Positions 55,713 to 64,000 of a stretch of 64,000 nucleotides of DNA are shown here, one piece after another. This stretch comes from Fervidibacillus halotolerans (GTDB lineage Bacteria; Bacillota; Bacilli; Bacillales; Caldibacillaceae). Each line of letters starts with the position of its first letter. The stretch's first letter is position 1. Both the position numbers and the translations under genes were made by a program. The stretch covers positions 62,001 through 126,000 of the forward strand of contig NZ_CP106877.1 of assembly GCF_026547205.1 (NCBI RefSeq), read 5' to 3'. Under the pieces are notes generated by a model. That model did not search any database. It saw nothing but the letters and a program-made list of their open reading frames with translations, and was not told the origin of the DNA.

Positions 55713-57001
55713 AAACATTATTGACAAAGGAATATATTGATCTTCGTGTTGAACATTTTAAAGGGAAAGCTTTTGGTCTATGGAGGAAACCGGAATTTTT
55801 TCATCGATTAGGTTCTTATCCTTTACCTAAATTTAAATTTATCACCTCCCCCTTTCCTCGTTTTGAAAAAATGGTTTATCAAACGGACCATATTCACTTT
55901 ACCTTTCATTTAAGCGGGTATGGGATGTTGCAAAACGAAACTCAAATGGCATTCCTCGGTGAATCGGCCGAACGATTTGCTTATGCTTCCCAATATTCAA
56001 TATTAAAAAACCATATAATTTATGATTCGTATAACAATTTAATGGAAAAGAAAAAAGAAAATGAACTCGTCTGTTCCTTAGAATATATTAATATTCATTA
56101 TAATCAAAATCACACTCATTATATCGAAGAAAACGACAAAATATCCTGGTTAAAACTCCATTCATTAATAAAAAAGGACGCCTATGTTTATATTCCTTTT
56201 CAAATGGTCGTATCCGGTGCGTCTAACATGCTACCTTCCGAAAAACATCCGATTAAGAATGCGGTTTCTACAGGTACAGCATCCCACGAAACTTTTCTCC
56301 AAAGTTTAGAAAATGCCATTATTGAATATATGCAATTAGATTCATTTAATATTCATTGGTACGGGGGTGTGAAAGGAAAAGATATTACAGATTTATCTAA
56401 AGATTTGATTGAAAATGTTTTTGGTAAGGACAGCGATTTTTTCGAACGATTTACTGTGACATTTACCGATATTTCATTTGATAAACCGATTTTTGTCGTC
56501 ATGTGTGAAATTTTTTCCGATGAAGATTCTTTGCCTAGATATACGGTTGGCATTCAAGGAGCTTATTCCCTGCATAAAGCGATTTATCGGTCATTAATGG
56601 AAACATTGGCGATTTTAGAATACAACTTAAATATATGCTGGACAGAGCCCGAACGATTCAAAAATGTTATCTCATTAACTACTTTCGATAATCTCGATGA
56701 TAATGTCATTTATTATTCTAGGGTTGGGAAACCGAAGTTGAAATCCATCCCATTCTCTTTTCAACCTGTGAATAAAGTGAATCATCTTCAAGATTTGTTA
56801 CAATCGCTAATCGATTACAGCACTTATGCAGGCTGGATTGACATTACTCCAGTCGATTTTGTTGGATGTAATCAAGTGGTAACGAGAGTGGTGATTCCTG
56901 AGTTTTTACCCCTTTGTATTCCAAGTTTTCCGCAATCAAGGCATCCGAAGTATCTTCAATTATCCGGTGTTATGAATGATGATCCACACCCTCTTCCTTA
57001 A
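55709..57001 (+). CDS. YcaO cyclodehydratase (SagD/LlsD-like)
   Basis: 430 aa YcaO-domain protein. Features include GESAERFAYASQYS, the ATP-binding STGTASHETFLQSLENAIIE, DISFDKPIFVV, and a C-terminus ending exactly in PHPLP, the PxPxP motif of azoline-forming YcaO enzymes. The enzyme phosphorylates the backbone amide with ATP and drives cyclisation of Cys/Ser side chains. Gene overlap with the SagC-like partner supports a CD complex. Length is standard for SagD. Confidence 0.93.
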   Translation: MKTLLTKEYIDLRVEHFKGKAFGLWRKPEFFHRLGSYPLPKFKFITSPFPRFEKMVYQTDHIHFTFHLSGYGMLQNETQMAFLGESAERFAYASQYSILKNHIIYDSYNNLMEKKKENELVCSLEYINIHYNQNHTHYIEENDKISWLKLHSLIKKDAYVYIPFQMVVSGASNMLPSEKHPIKNAVSTGTASHETFLQSLENAIIEYMQLDSFNIHWYGGVKGKDITDLSKDLIENVFGKDSDFFERFTVTFTDISFDKPIFVVMCEIFSDEDSLPRYTVGIQGAYSLHKAIYRSLMETLAILEYNLNICWTEPERFKNVISLTTFDNLDDNVIYYSRVGKPKLKSIPFSFQPVNKVNHLQDLLQSLIDYSTYAGWIDITPVDFVGCNQVVTRVVIPEFLPLCIPSFPQSRHPKYLQLSGVMNDDPHPLP

Positions 57002-57002
57002 A

Positions 57003-57557
57003 ATGATAAGTCTACTTAATTTTTTCCCTGGAATTATGTACTTGATTGTGGAAAAACTGTTAAAAAGGAAATTTGGAACGACAGATAAATATGTTTTGTC
57101 TTTATTAATTGTCTGTCTGATTAGTTCCATCGCATATATGGACGTCTATTTTTTCATCATAGTAGGGATCTCTCTATTGGCAGTTGTTCAAGTTTTCATT
57201 GAAACGAAATCATTAACATTCGTACACACGGAAATATTGAAGAAAAAGTTTTTAATTTCTTCATTAATTGTTATTCCAATATTAGAGGAATTTATTTTTC
57301 GATATATGATCTTTCATCTTCTTGTAGACCAAGGAGTACCGAATTATTTTTACATTTTACTTTCTTCGCTCACTTTTACATTTCTTCATTATTATAAATT
57401 AAAGGAAAAAAGTTTTTATAAATTCATTTTAGGCTTGATTTTATCCCTTGTTTTCCTTTGGACGGAAAATCTTTTTATTACAATCTATATCCATGTTTTA
57501 TTTAATGTTCTAGTTTATTTAATTAAATATACAGAGTTTTATCGTGGGTTTGAATAG
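57003..57557 (+). CDS. CPBP-family intramembrane protease (SagE/LlsP-like)
   Basis: 184 aa, six hydrophobic segments. CPBP (Abi/CaaX-like) motifs: EEFIFR (95-100), FLHYY (H129) and HVLFN (H164, N168). ATG 57003 comes 1 bp after the YcaO stop and is preferred over an in-frame start 27 bp upstream inside that gene. In SLS-type clusters this protease is the presumed leader peptidase or immunity factor. It closes the operon; no clear terminator was seen in the following 60 bp. Confidence 0.85.
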   Translation: MISLLNFFPGIMYLIVEKLLKRKFGTTDKYVLSLLIVCLISSIAYMDVYFFIIVGISLLAVVQVFIETKSLTFVHTEILKKKFLISSLIVIPILEEFIFRYMIFHLLVDQGVPNYFYILLSSLTFTFLHYYKLKEKSFYKFILGLILSLVFLWTENLFITIYIHVLFNVLVYLIKYTEFYRGFE

Positions 57558-57869
57558 ACAAGAAAATTAAAATTCAATTCAATGATTCTCATTTTTTGTC
57601 TCATCCATGTTTTTTGTATTTTTTGGAAATGAAAAAAGATACCAATACACTGAATTCCTTATTAACTAAGGAATGTCCGAAAAAGTTCAATCCTTTTCGT
57701 CCGTAAATGAATGATGGATCGTTCCGGTGATGGCTCATGCCAAAAGTCGTTTTAAGGGGATGAGCAAGAGAAGAATAAATCGTGTATAAAACACATATCT
57801 AATTTGATATAAATGTCATGAATGTAGTGTTATGTATCAAAACAATTTAAAAACAGATGAGGTGATAAA
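57558..57869. other. Gap after the azole-peptide cluster
   Basis: No gene supported. GATGAGGTGA lies before the lipoprotein start. The promoter is not clear. Confidence 0.4.
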
Positions 57870-58478
57870 ATGAAGAAATCTTATATATTGATTATCCTTG
57901 CATTGAGTATGACTTTCTTAAGTGGATGTGCTCTCTCAAAGGATAAAAAGCCCGCTCAAAATGAAGCCGTAGAAAAAAATGAAATAGAGGAAAACAATCA
58001 AACGGTAGAAGAAAACATGGAAGAAAATGAGTCAACTACGAAAGAAGCAGAATCAGCTGTAAAAATTCCCGTCACTTTAGAAAAAGCCACTTTTGAGGTA
58101 CCGGAATATTTTTTGGAATTAACAAGTGATCAGGATTATGGACTGCCTTATGTTCGGTATATAATTGATGTAGGAGCTAGTTTTAATCTCGTTGTAGAAG
58201 ACTTATCCAAATATCCAGGTATAACATTAGAACAATATATTGAGATTGCTCTCGCCAGTGCAAAATATGACTATAAAACGAATATATACAAGGAAATTAA
58301 CGGATACAGAGTAAATGAACTAATAACATCCCCTGGGGATAACGGGACCATACTTCACCAAACGACCTTCCTTCATGATAACAAAGCATATATCTTCACC
58401 TATGGAAGCCTAGAAGAAAACTATGACGAATATCTTCCGGTTATTGAAGAAATCCTTCAAACCGTTTCATTTAACTGA
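57870..58478 (+). CDS. Lipoprotein of unknown function
   Basis: 202 aa. Lipobox LSGC at residues 17-20 follows a short signal (MKKSYILIILALSMTF). An acidic Glu/Asn-rich linker (about 25-65) is followed by a globular domain with VTLEKATFEVPEYFLELTSD and ending EEILQTVSFN, a layout seen in PsbP/DcrB-like lipoproteins. Outer face of the membrane. The gene stands alone and ends in a terminator. Being next to the azole-peptide cluster does not by itself imply a role in it. Confidence 0.75.
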   Translation: MKKSYILIILALSMTFLSGCALSKDKKPAQNEAVEKNEIEENNQTVEENMEENESTTKEAESAVKIPVTLEKATFEVPEYFLELTSDQDYGLPYVRYIIDVGASFNLVVEDLSKYPGITLEQYIEIALASAKYDYKTNIYKEINGYRVNELITSPGDNGTILHQTTFLHDNKAYIFTYGSLEENYDEYLPVIEEILQTVSFN

Positions 58479-58491
58479 TTTCCATAAAAAA

Positions 58492-58517
58492 GACTCTTCT
58501 ACTGAGGAGTTTTTTTC
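58492..58517 (+). terminator. Terminator after the lipoprotein gene
   Basis: ACTCTTC-tact-GAGGAGT (one wobble pair) followed by seven T. Confidence 0.8.
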
Positions 58518-59485
58518 GTTATAATCTCATTCACTTTTCAAATAAAAAGCATTCTCTTCAAAAAAATAGATCGTTCCTTTTCCTTCTTTAGGAATATAGT
58601 CGAAAAAACTTTGTTTCTTACATAGTCAATAATCTGACAAAGGGGTAAGAAAGTTGGATAAACCCTTTTATATCAGTATTTTATCCGTCGTAAAGCGGGT
58701 GAAAATTAACGCGTTTTCAATAAGTTGATTCCAACGTATTTTTCTTAATCCTAGTTAGATTCTGTCTTAATTGAATCAATTCCGTTACGATGAGGTCTAA
58801 ATTAAAAACTTGATACAAATCGCATTCTGGCCAAATGGTATGAACTCTCTCCTAATTTGAATATGAAATTAGAAACAGAAACGAATGAATTTATGACATA
58901 TATTATATGATTATGACTCCAGTCACTAGGCATATCAGTTTGTTTTGATACTGATCGGATTCAATATTCATGCGGGCATCTTTTATCAAACATTAAGTGG
59001 GAGATGATCAACATTTTTTTATTACATCCTCCTTTCCTCTTCAAAAACCTTTCGTTGACGAATATATCACCTTAGGACAATATGGATTTCAGTTATTCAA
59101 ACTTTGACATTGTCCGTTTATGAAAGATGATACCGTCAATCGATTCTTTAATTTTCTTATTTTTTTCATTCATACCATATTAAAAAGTTTAAAAAAAAAT
59201 GAATAAAGTCATGACTACAGCCACTATTCAATTTCAACCCGTATCCTATACTGTAGGTAACTACTTAAAAATGAATGGAGGTTTTTAATGACGAGTCGGT
59301 AAAAATAACGACCCAGATCAGTTCGGTGACAAGACAAATAAAATCGCTACTTCTAGGAGGATTTTTGGGTTAGCTGGTTTTGAAATAGTAATGATGTATG
59401 TAAGAAAGAGGAGTACAGGTTTTGTTTAGCTACACCCATAGAATGACTGAATCCATACTTAGTATTAAATATGAGGTGGTATATT
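58518..59485. other. 970-bp gap without a recognised gene
   Basis: AT-rich DNA with stops in all frames; probably decayed coding sequence or long regulatory DNA. GAGGTGG at 59473-59479 is the ribosome binding site of the SinI-like gene. Confidence 0.4.
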
Positions 59486-59644
59486 GTGAAAAAAAGTCAG
59501 ATGTCCCAAGTGGTCGATGTAAAAAAAACAGAGGTGGTTAAAAAATATTTAGATCCAGAATGGGTGGAACTCATTAAAGAAGCGAAACGGTATGGAATCC
59601 CGATAAATGAAATTAGAAACTTTTTAAGAAAAGGGTCGTTATAA
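59486..59644 (+). CDS. SinI-like anti-repressor peptide
   Basis: 52 aa starting at GTG with GAGGTGG 6 nt upstream. Residues 22-51 (LDPEWVELIKEAKRYGIPIN followed by EIRNFLRKGS) match the Sin anti-repressor motif LDxEWVxLIxEAKxxGIxxxEIRxFL. SinI binds and disarms the biofilm repressor SinR in Bacillus; the same motif also forms the C-terminal half of SinR. No SinR gene is nearby, so this may act on a distant SinR. An imperfect hairpin with a T9 run follows. Confidence 0.82.
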   Translation: MKKSQMSQVVDVKKTEVVKKYLDPEWVELIKEAKRYGIPINEIRNFLRKGSL

Positions 59645-59992
59645 GTACGCTCTTTTTTTTTGGAATTTTTTCGTCAATAAATCATTCATAGGGATGTGAA
59701 TAGGGTAGGAAAATCAGTTTTTGACAATATTGTTAAAAATTAGGATGTGATAGTTGAACAAAAAAAGTAATTAATGAAGGGAAGATTCGTGGAATTTCTT
59801 TAGTTATCGTGGAAGTAACCCGTAAAATTATATGACCGGGGTAACTAGTGATTTAATTGTTTTTTCTGATAATATAAATGATAGTAGTCTATTTTTTTGA
59901 ATGGAATGGTCACAATCATTTTACTTTGTTTTCATTAGTTGCAATGTATTTTTGTGATGTTTAAATGATCATATTTTATAAGGTGAATATAA
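59645..59992. other. Gap upstream of the sensor kinase
   Basis: No gene. AAGGTGAA near 59981 is the ribosome binding site of the kinase. The first bases carry the T-rich terminator of the SinI-like gene. Confidence 0.4.
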
Positions 59993-61930
59993 ATGAAAAT
60001 ATTTCATAACAACGGACTGAAGTGGCTAGGATTATTGCTGTTCATCTCTATTCCTCTCATCTCGTTATTTTTAGTGGAACGACAGGTAAATCCTTTAGAA
60101 AATGCATTTAAAAGTACTTCTGGTGATTTTCAATATATGGATAACGACGGTGTGTGGCGTGATTACGATCCGGTTTTGTTTGAAGGAGTAAAAGTTACCG
60201 GCACATACTGGTTCAAAACGGTTTTGCCTGAAAATCGCTGGCGTGACCCGTATATGTATTTGCGATTTGTCCCAAACGCTGAAATTTATTTAGATAATGA
60301 ACTGATCTATACTTTTTCACCACCCTTTGAATATTGGGAGCATCCGCACTTAATCAAACTTCCAGATGATTTTTCTAGTCAGACTTTAATGATTCGGATT
60401 GATTTCGATCGCCAATGGATGTATCCGGGTTTGATTATCATTGATTCGCCACTTAATATCATCATCCACCAACTGTTACAATCGGATGATCGTCTTTTGT
60501 TAGGATTTGTCAGTTTGCTTGTTGGCATAGGCGGATTCATTTTATATATTGGTAGGAGACAACCTAGTTATCTATATTTTTCCCTATTTGCCCTATATAT
60601 TGTGCAGCTATGTTTGAGTCGGTCTTGGAATTTGTTAGGGCTCCTTACATCATCACCGGCATTTCCCTATTTTCAAGATGTGATTTTACCCATTGGAGGC
60701 TATTTCTTTTGGCGCTTTTATGAACACTTATTTGGAAAAAACGCTTCCCGTATTGGTTACTGGGTAGCCCATGTCACACTCGTTATATTTGTTCTTTGGC
60801 TTGTAATGTCTTTGTTTTTCCCTTCTTTTTATTCCTATGAGATGTCCGTATTGCTACAAAATATCATTATACCAGCATTGATCATAATTATTTTAATATC
60901 TGCCCTTCAAGCTTATCGAAATCGCCGGGATACGGAGACCTTTTGGTTGATGGCCGGAGTTGTAACCTTTGGCTTGGCCGTCTTGATGTATTTTCTGTTA
61001 CCTTACATTGCATGGGTGACAGATAGCATAGTGCCTCAATGGTTTCGATTTTCGATCATATACAACATATTGTTTGAAGGTGATCGCTTTTTACACGGTC
61101 TTTTCATTTTACTATTTTCCATGGGGATGGTGTTGAATGCAAATATTCGTAGCGTGTATCAAAAGCTACAAAAAACAGCTAAAGAATTAACCCAATTGAG
61201 CAATTCCTTGGAACGGTTGGTTCAAGAACGTACGAAAGAGTTGGAACAGACGAATCGAAACCTACGTTCTTCCATGCAAAAAACGGCGGAAGCTTTAGCA
61301 GAGATTGCTGTTTTGGAGGATCGGAATCGGATTGCCCAAGATATGCACGATCGGACAGGTCATGCTTTAACGGCAGCTTTGATCCAGATCGAAGCGGCTA
61401 AGCGGTTGATGAAGAAGGATGTCGGTTTAGCCCTTGAGAAATTGGAAGCGACTCGTGAATCAGTAGCCAGTGGTTTAGATAGTATTCGTGAAACGGTACG
61501 GATGATGAAGCATGATTATGAGGAGCGATCCCTCGTTTTATCGATTCAAAAGTTAATTCAAGAAACGGAAACTGCAGTTGGTGTTCAAATCATATATGAC
61601 CCGCAACCTTTACCCGAATTGGATCCGATTACGAAAAAAACATTATACCTCGCTCTGCAAGAAGGACTTACGAATGGAATCCGGCATGGGAATGCAACAC
61701 AGTTTGATTTTTCGCTAAAGGTTGAAGGGGACATAATCAACTTTCAATTGGCCAATAATGGAGAAGTTTATAATGGTCAAGAATTTGGATTTGGTCTAAA
61801 TTCGATGCGAGAGCGAATTGAACGATTGAACGGAACGATGCATCTAGAAGCGACCGATTTACACCCTTGTGTTCTTCGCATCACGTTGCCTATTGAGTCG
61901 AACGATGATGAAAAGGAGGGAACACAATGA
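59993..61930 (+). CDS. NarL-type sensor histidine kinase with 7TM sensor
   Basis: 645 aa. TM1 (about 11-28), an extracytoplasmic beta-rich domain (about 35-155, GVWRDYDPVLFEG ... LDNELIYTFSPPF), then about seven TM helices (170-385) as in 7TMR-DISM proteins. A coiled coil (about 390-440) leads to a HisKA_3 domain with H452 (RIAQDMHDRTGHALT) and an HATPase with LQEGLTNGIRHGNA and FGFGLNSMRERIE. Overlaps the regulator gene by 4 bp. Ligand unknown. Its partner is frameshifted, so the signal may be lost or rerouted. Confidence 0.88.
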   Translation: MKIFHNNGLKWLGLLLFISIPLISLFLVERQVNPLENAFKSTSGDFQYMDNDGVWRDYDPVLFEGVKVTGTYWFKTVLPENRWRDPYMYLRFVPNAEIYLDNELIYTFSPPFEYWEHPHLIKLPDDFSSQTLMIRIDFDRQWMYPGLIIIDSPLNIIIHQLLQSDDRLLLGFVSLLVGIGGFILYIGRRQPSYLYFSLFALYIVQLCLSRSWNLLGLLTSSPAFPYFQDVILPIGGYFFWRFYEHLFGKNASRIGYWVAHVTLVIFVLWLVMSLFFPSFYSYEMSVLLQNIIIPALIIIILISALQAYRNRRDTETFWLMAGVVTFGLAVLMYFLLPYIAWVTDSIVPQWFRFSIIYNILFEGDRFLHGLFILLFSMGMVLNANIRSVYQKLQKTAKELTQLSNSLERLVQERTKELEQTNRNLRSSMQKTAEALAEIAVLEDRNRIAQDMHDRTGHALTAALIQIEAAKRLMKKDVGLALEKLEATRESVASGLDSIRETVRMMKHDYEERSLVLSIQKLIQETETAVGVQIIYDPQPLPELDPITKKTLYLALQEGLTNGIRHGNATQFDFSLKVEGDIINFQLANNGEVYNGQEFGFGLNSMRERIERLNGTMHLEATDLHPCVLRITLPIESNDDEKEGTQ

Positions 61931-62584
61931 TCCGTATTCTTATCGCGGATGATCAGGCGTTAATTCGGGATGGTCTACAAACGATTATTGAAATGGAAGA
62001 TGATATGGAAGTGGTGGGAGTCGCAGAAAATGGCCATCAAGCCTGTGAACTTACGGAAAAATTAAAGCCTGATTTGGTTTTAATGGATATTAAAATGCCG
62101 GGAATGGATGGAATTGAAAGTACGCGGTGGATTAAAGAACATGTACCGGACACTGTCGTCCTAATCTTAACGACATTTTCAGAGGAAAAGTACATTATTG
62201 ATGGGCTGATTGGCGGAGCGGCTGGGTATTTAGTTAAAGATTTATCGGCTGATAAAATTATCAGTTCTATTCGCGATGCTGTACAGGGACAATTTATGCT
62301 GCCAGCTACGATTGCAGCGAAACTGTCAGCCCGACTTTCCTATTTATCTGGAAAAAATAATTTCTTTTTCCCGCTCCGTAAAATGAATCTCCCCAGGCTT
62401 AAATCGATCGGTATTGATTACAGATTCTTTATTGATGGTTGAGGGGAAAAATAATCATGAAATTGCCAGAACCTTGTTCATGAGTGTTGGAACGGTGAAA
62501 AACTATATTAGTATTATTTATCAGAAAATTGGTACAAACGATCGTGCGAAAGCAATCTTGCTTTTGAAAAAGATGATTGTATAA
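61927..62584 (+). pseudogene. NarL/LuxR response regulator with a frameshift before the HTH
   Basis: The receiver domain is intact (ADDQ, D54 in LMDIKMPG, T/K in VKDLSADK). After SARLSYLSGKNN the frame loses the LuxR pattern and stops at 62442. One frame back, LLMVEGKNNHEIARTLFMSV, then GTVKNYISIIYQKIGTNDRA restores the LuxR helix-turn-helix and ends at 62584. The linker around 62.37-62.43 kb is degenerate, so more than one change may be present. As written the product is a receiver-only protein of 171 aa, unable to bind DNA. Confidence 0.8.
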
Positions 62585-62927
62585 TTCCCTTTTCACTTTT
62601 CCCACTATATGGATTTGTTCGACCGATTTATTACTGTTAAATGGACATGCAATAATGAGAACTGGAGAACCATTGATAGCCCCTTCTATGAGAAAGAAAC
62701 ACACACAATGGAAGGGATGATCGATGGTTTTCTTTATGTAATCAAAAATTTTTCCGTTTGCAAGGACTTATATTAAAGGTGGAGATAAATGGTACTTGTT
62801 ATCCAATTTTAGTCGGAAAAATTAGTTCATTTGTTCTGATGATTAGAAAAACTACTATTTGCCTATCCAGTTATTGATTATAAAATCATCGATAGAATAA
62901 GAATTTAAAACAAGAAGGGGATAATCA
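62585..62927. other. Gap before the MazG-like gene
   Basis: No gene is supported; short frames lack ribosome binding sites. AGAAGGGGA directly before the next ATG is its ribosome binding site. Confidence 0.4.
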
Positions 62928-63266
62928 ATGCATGATAATAATATAAAAGTACAAGAAATAAAGGATCGTGTAAAAACATTTGTTGAACAAAGAAATTGGC
63001 AGGAAGCACATAACCCGAAAAATCTAGCGATGAGTATTGCCATCGAAAGTGCTGAACTAATGGAAATCTTTCAATGGCTTTCCATTCAAGAATCATGGGA
63101 AGTGAAAAATAGTGAACAATTTACCCATTTGAAAGAAGAGTTAGCCGATGTACTCATTTATTGCCTATCACTTTCGAATCGGCTTGATATTGATGTTACA
63201 ACGATTATTGAGGAGAAATTGAAAAAGAATGAAAAGAAGTATCCTGTAAACGAAAAAAATGATTAG
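62928..63266 (+). CDS. MazG-like nucleotide pyrophosphohydrolase
   Basis: 112 aa. All-alpha NTP pyrophosphohydrolase fold with the metal-binding pattern: ESAELMEIFQW (E-x2-E) and EELADVLIYCLSLSNRLDID (E-x2-D). This size and NPKNLAMSIAIESAEL resemble the small iMazG/dCTP pyrophosphatase (RS21-C6-like) group, which hydrolyses (d)NTPs to monophosphates for nucleotide-pool cleaning. Monocistronic. Confidence 0.85.
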   Translation: MHDNNIKVQEIKDRVKTFVEQRNWQEAHNPKNLAMSIAIESAELMEIFQWLSIQESWEVKNSEQFTHLKEELADVLIYCLSLSNRLDIDVTTIIEEKLKKNEKKYPVNEKND

Positions 63267-63338
63267 GACTGTTTTTGCAGAGATGTCGATTTTGTAAGGA
63301 ATATGATGGAGGAACTGATGAATTGAATGAAATAAAAA

Positions 63339-63511
63339 GAGGTTGTTCAATAAGTCCATCTGTTGGGAAAAGTGGCGGCGACTCTAACGGGAACAGCACG
63401 AGCTGAAGATTCTCGCAGACGAGCTTGCGAGTCGAAAAGACTTGGACGTGTCTCCGTGAAATGAAATCAACTGCATTTTATGAAAGGATATGTACTTTTT
63501 GAACAGCCCTC
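63339..63511. repeat. MITE-like repeat element with terminal inverted repeats
   Basis: 173 bp bounded by GAGGTTGTTCAATAAGT and the complement of GAGGGCTGTTCAAAAAGT. The inside has no ORF and includes AACGGGAACAGCACGAGCTGA and a GACTCGCAAGCTCGTC-like palindrome, a type of GC-richer intergenic repeat common in Bacillaceae. Its end runs into a T run and could also work as a terminator for the following convergent gene. Confidence 0.65.
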
Positions 63512-63530
63512 TTTTTTTATAATCATTCAA

Positions 63531-64000
63531 CTAGTAATACAATTCGTATTTCCCATCTTCATATACTCTATAGCGTCCGAGTGTTCCGGAACCTCCGCTT
63601 TCTCTAAATGATTTCGAGATAAGAATTATCATATAGTACGAACCATTTTCGTCCGTCTGTAAGTTTCCACCTAGATCATCAAATAGGATATCCTCATTGT
63701 TCGCCACTTTTAATTTCGTCTTTAAATAATCAATTGCTTCAGAACTACTAGTTATATGGATCACTTCTTCTTCGTTGTGATCAGTACTTGAATTTGTTTG
63801 TTCACTTGCATTGGTGCCTTGAGTGTTGGCTGTTGTCGAATTGGAATCGGTTGTATTCGTTGAATGATTTGAATTTATTTGTTCACTTGCATTGGTGCTT
63901 TGAGTGTTGGCTGTTGTCGAATTGGAATTGGAATCGGTTGTATTCGCTGAATGATCTGAATTTTGTTGTTTCATTGCTTCGTTTGTGTTACTTGTATTTT
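63531..64000 (-). CDS. Ser/Thr/Asn-rich surface-type protein, partial
   Basis: C-terminal 156 or so residues; the frame is open to the right window edge, so the N-terminus (probably a signal or lipoprotein leader) is missing. A low-complexity region repeats the unit HSTNTTDSNSTTANTQGTNA twice or more (about 87-nt tandem repeats at 63.80-63.95 kb), then SSEAIDYLKTKLKVANNEDI starts a compact domain ending GRYRVYEDGKYELYY. It looks like a secreted lipoprotein with a spacer and a small beta domain. Function unknown. Repeat number may vary between strains. Confidence 0.6.
   Translation of the reverse strand, partial: NTSNTNEAMKQQNSDHSANTTDSNSNSTTANTQSTNASEQINSNHSTNTTDSNSTTANTQGTNASEQTNSSTDHNEEEVIHITSSSEAIDYLKTKLKVANNEDILFDDLGGNLQTDENGSYYMIILISKSFRESGGSGTLGRYRVYEDGKYELYY

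Noticed and set aside
63780..63960. CRISPR-like tandem repeat
   Set aside because: The repeats are contiguous, lie in frame within a Ser/Thr/Asn-rich coding region and have no unique spacers.

Overview
The window looks like chromosomal DNA of an AT-rich member of the Bacillaceae. Host-type genes include dagK, rlmCD, a heme-detoxification operon of the HssRS-HrtBA type, cutC, a SAM-I riboswitch in front of a NhaC/MetT-type transporter, a SinI-type small protein and BlaI/M56 regulators. The species cannot be fixed from this window. No rRNA, tRNA or CRISPR array was seen.

Layout. 0-3.5 kb: dagK (cut by the window edge), a NucS-like nuclease and rlmCD. 3.5-14.9 kb: an element entering at the 3' end of rlmCD, with a large serine recombinase, a type I restriction-modification operon (hsdM-hsdS-hsdR; hsdS is split by an IS256-family insertion with a 9-bp target duplication) and a HEPN-domain protein carrying an R-x6-H motif. 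15-21.4 kb: an ISLre2-family transposase, then a relic of a class II ribonucleotide reductase interrupted by group I introns. The 5' end of the relic is fused through a truncated intron to the beginning of a methionine gamma-lyase gene. A GNAT acetyltransferase here is frameshifted. 22.3-27.7 kb: hssRS-hrtBA plus a DUF2871-like membrane gene, then cutC. 27.9-43.5 kb: an IS graveyard with a DDE transposase, a SAM riboswitch and truncated transporter, a second truncated copy of the serine recombinase, two 2442-bp IS66 copies, IS4- and IS1380-family transposases, and scars of integrases, acetone carboxylase, an AcoR-type activator and a Fic protein. Among them lie small secreted and membrane proteins resembling bacteriocin and immunity genes, including an SdpI homologue. 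44-51 kb: an esterase, a BlaI/M56 antirepressor pair and a polysaccharide deacetylase.

The most notable system is at 51.7-57.6 kb: a compact, apparently intact thiazole/oxazole-modified peptide cluster of the streptolysin S / listeriolysin S type. Its order is ABC ATPase, ABC permease, a 46-aa precursor whose C-terminus is nearly all Cys and Ser, a small two-helix membrane protein at the LlsX position, SagB-like dehydrogenase, SagC/LlsY-like cyclodehydratase partner, YcaO cyclodehydratase ending in PHPLP, and a CPBP protease. The precursor is small and lies between the permease and a hairpin, so automated annotation could easily miss it. The three enzymes would turn Cys/Ser of the core into azol(in)e rings, the CPBP protease would plausibly remove the leader, and the ABC pair would export the product and perhaps give immunity.

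57.8-64 kb: a lipoprotein, a SinI-like peptide gene, a NarL-type sensor kinase with a frameshifted partner regulator, a MazG-like pyrophosphohydrolase, a MITE-like repeat and a Ser/Thr/Asn-rich protein running off the window.
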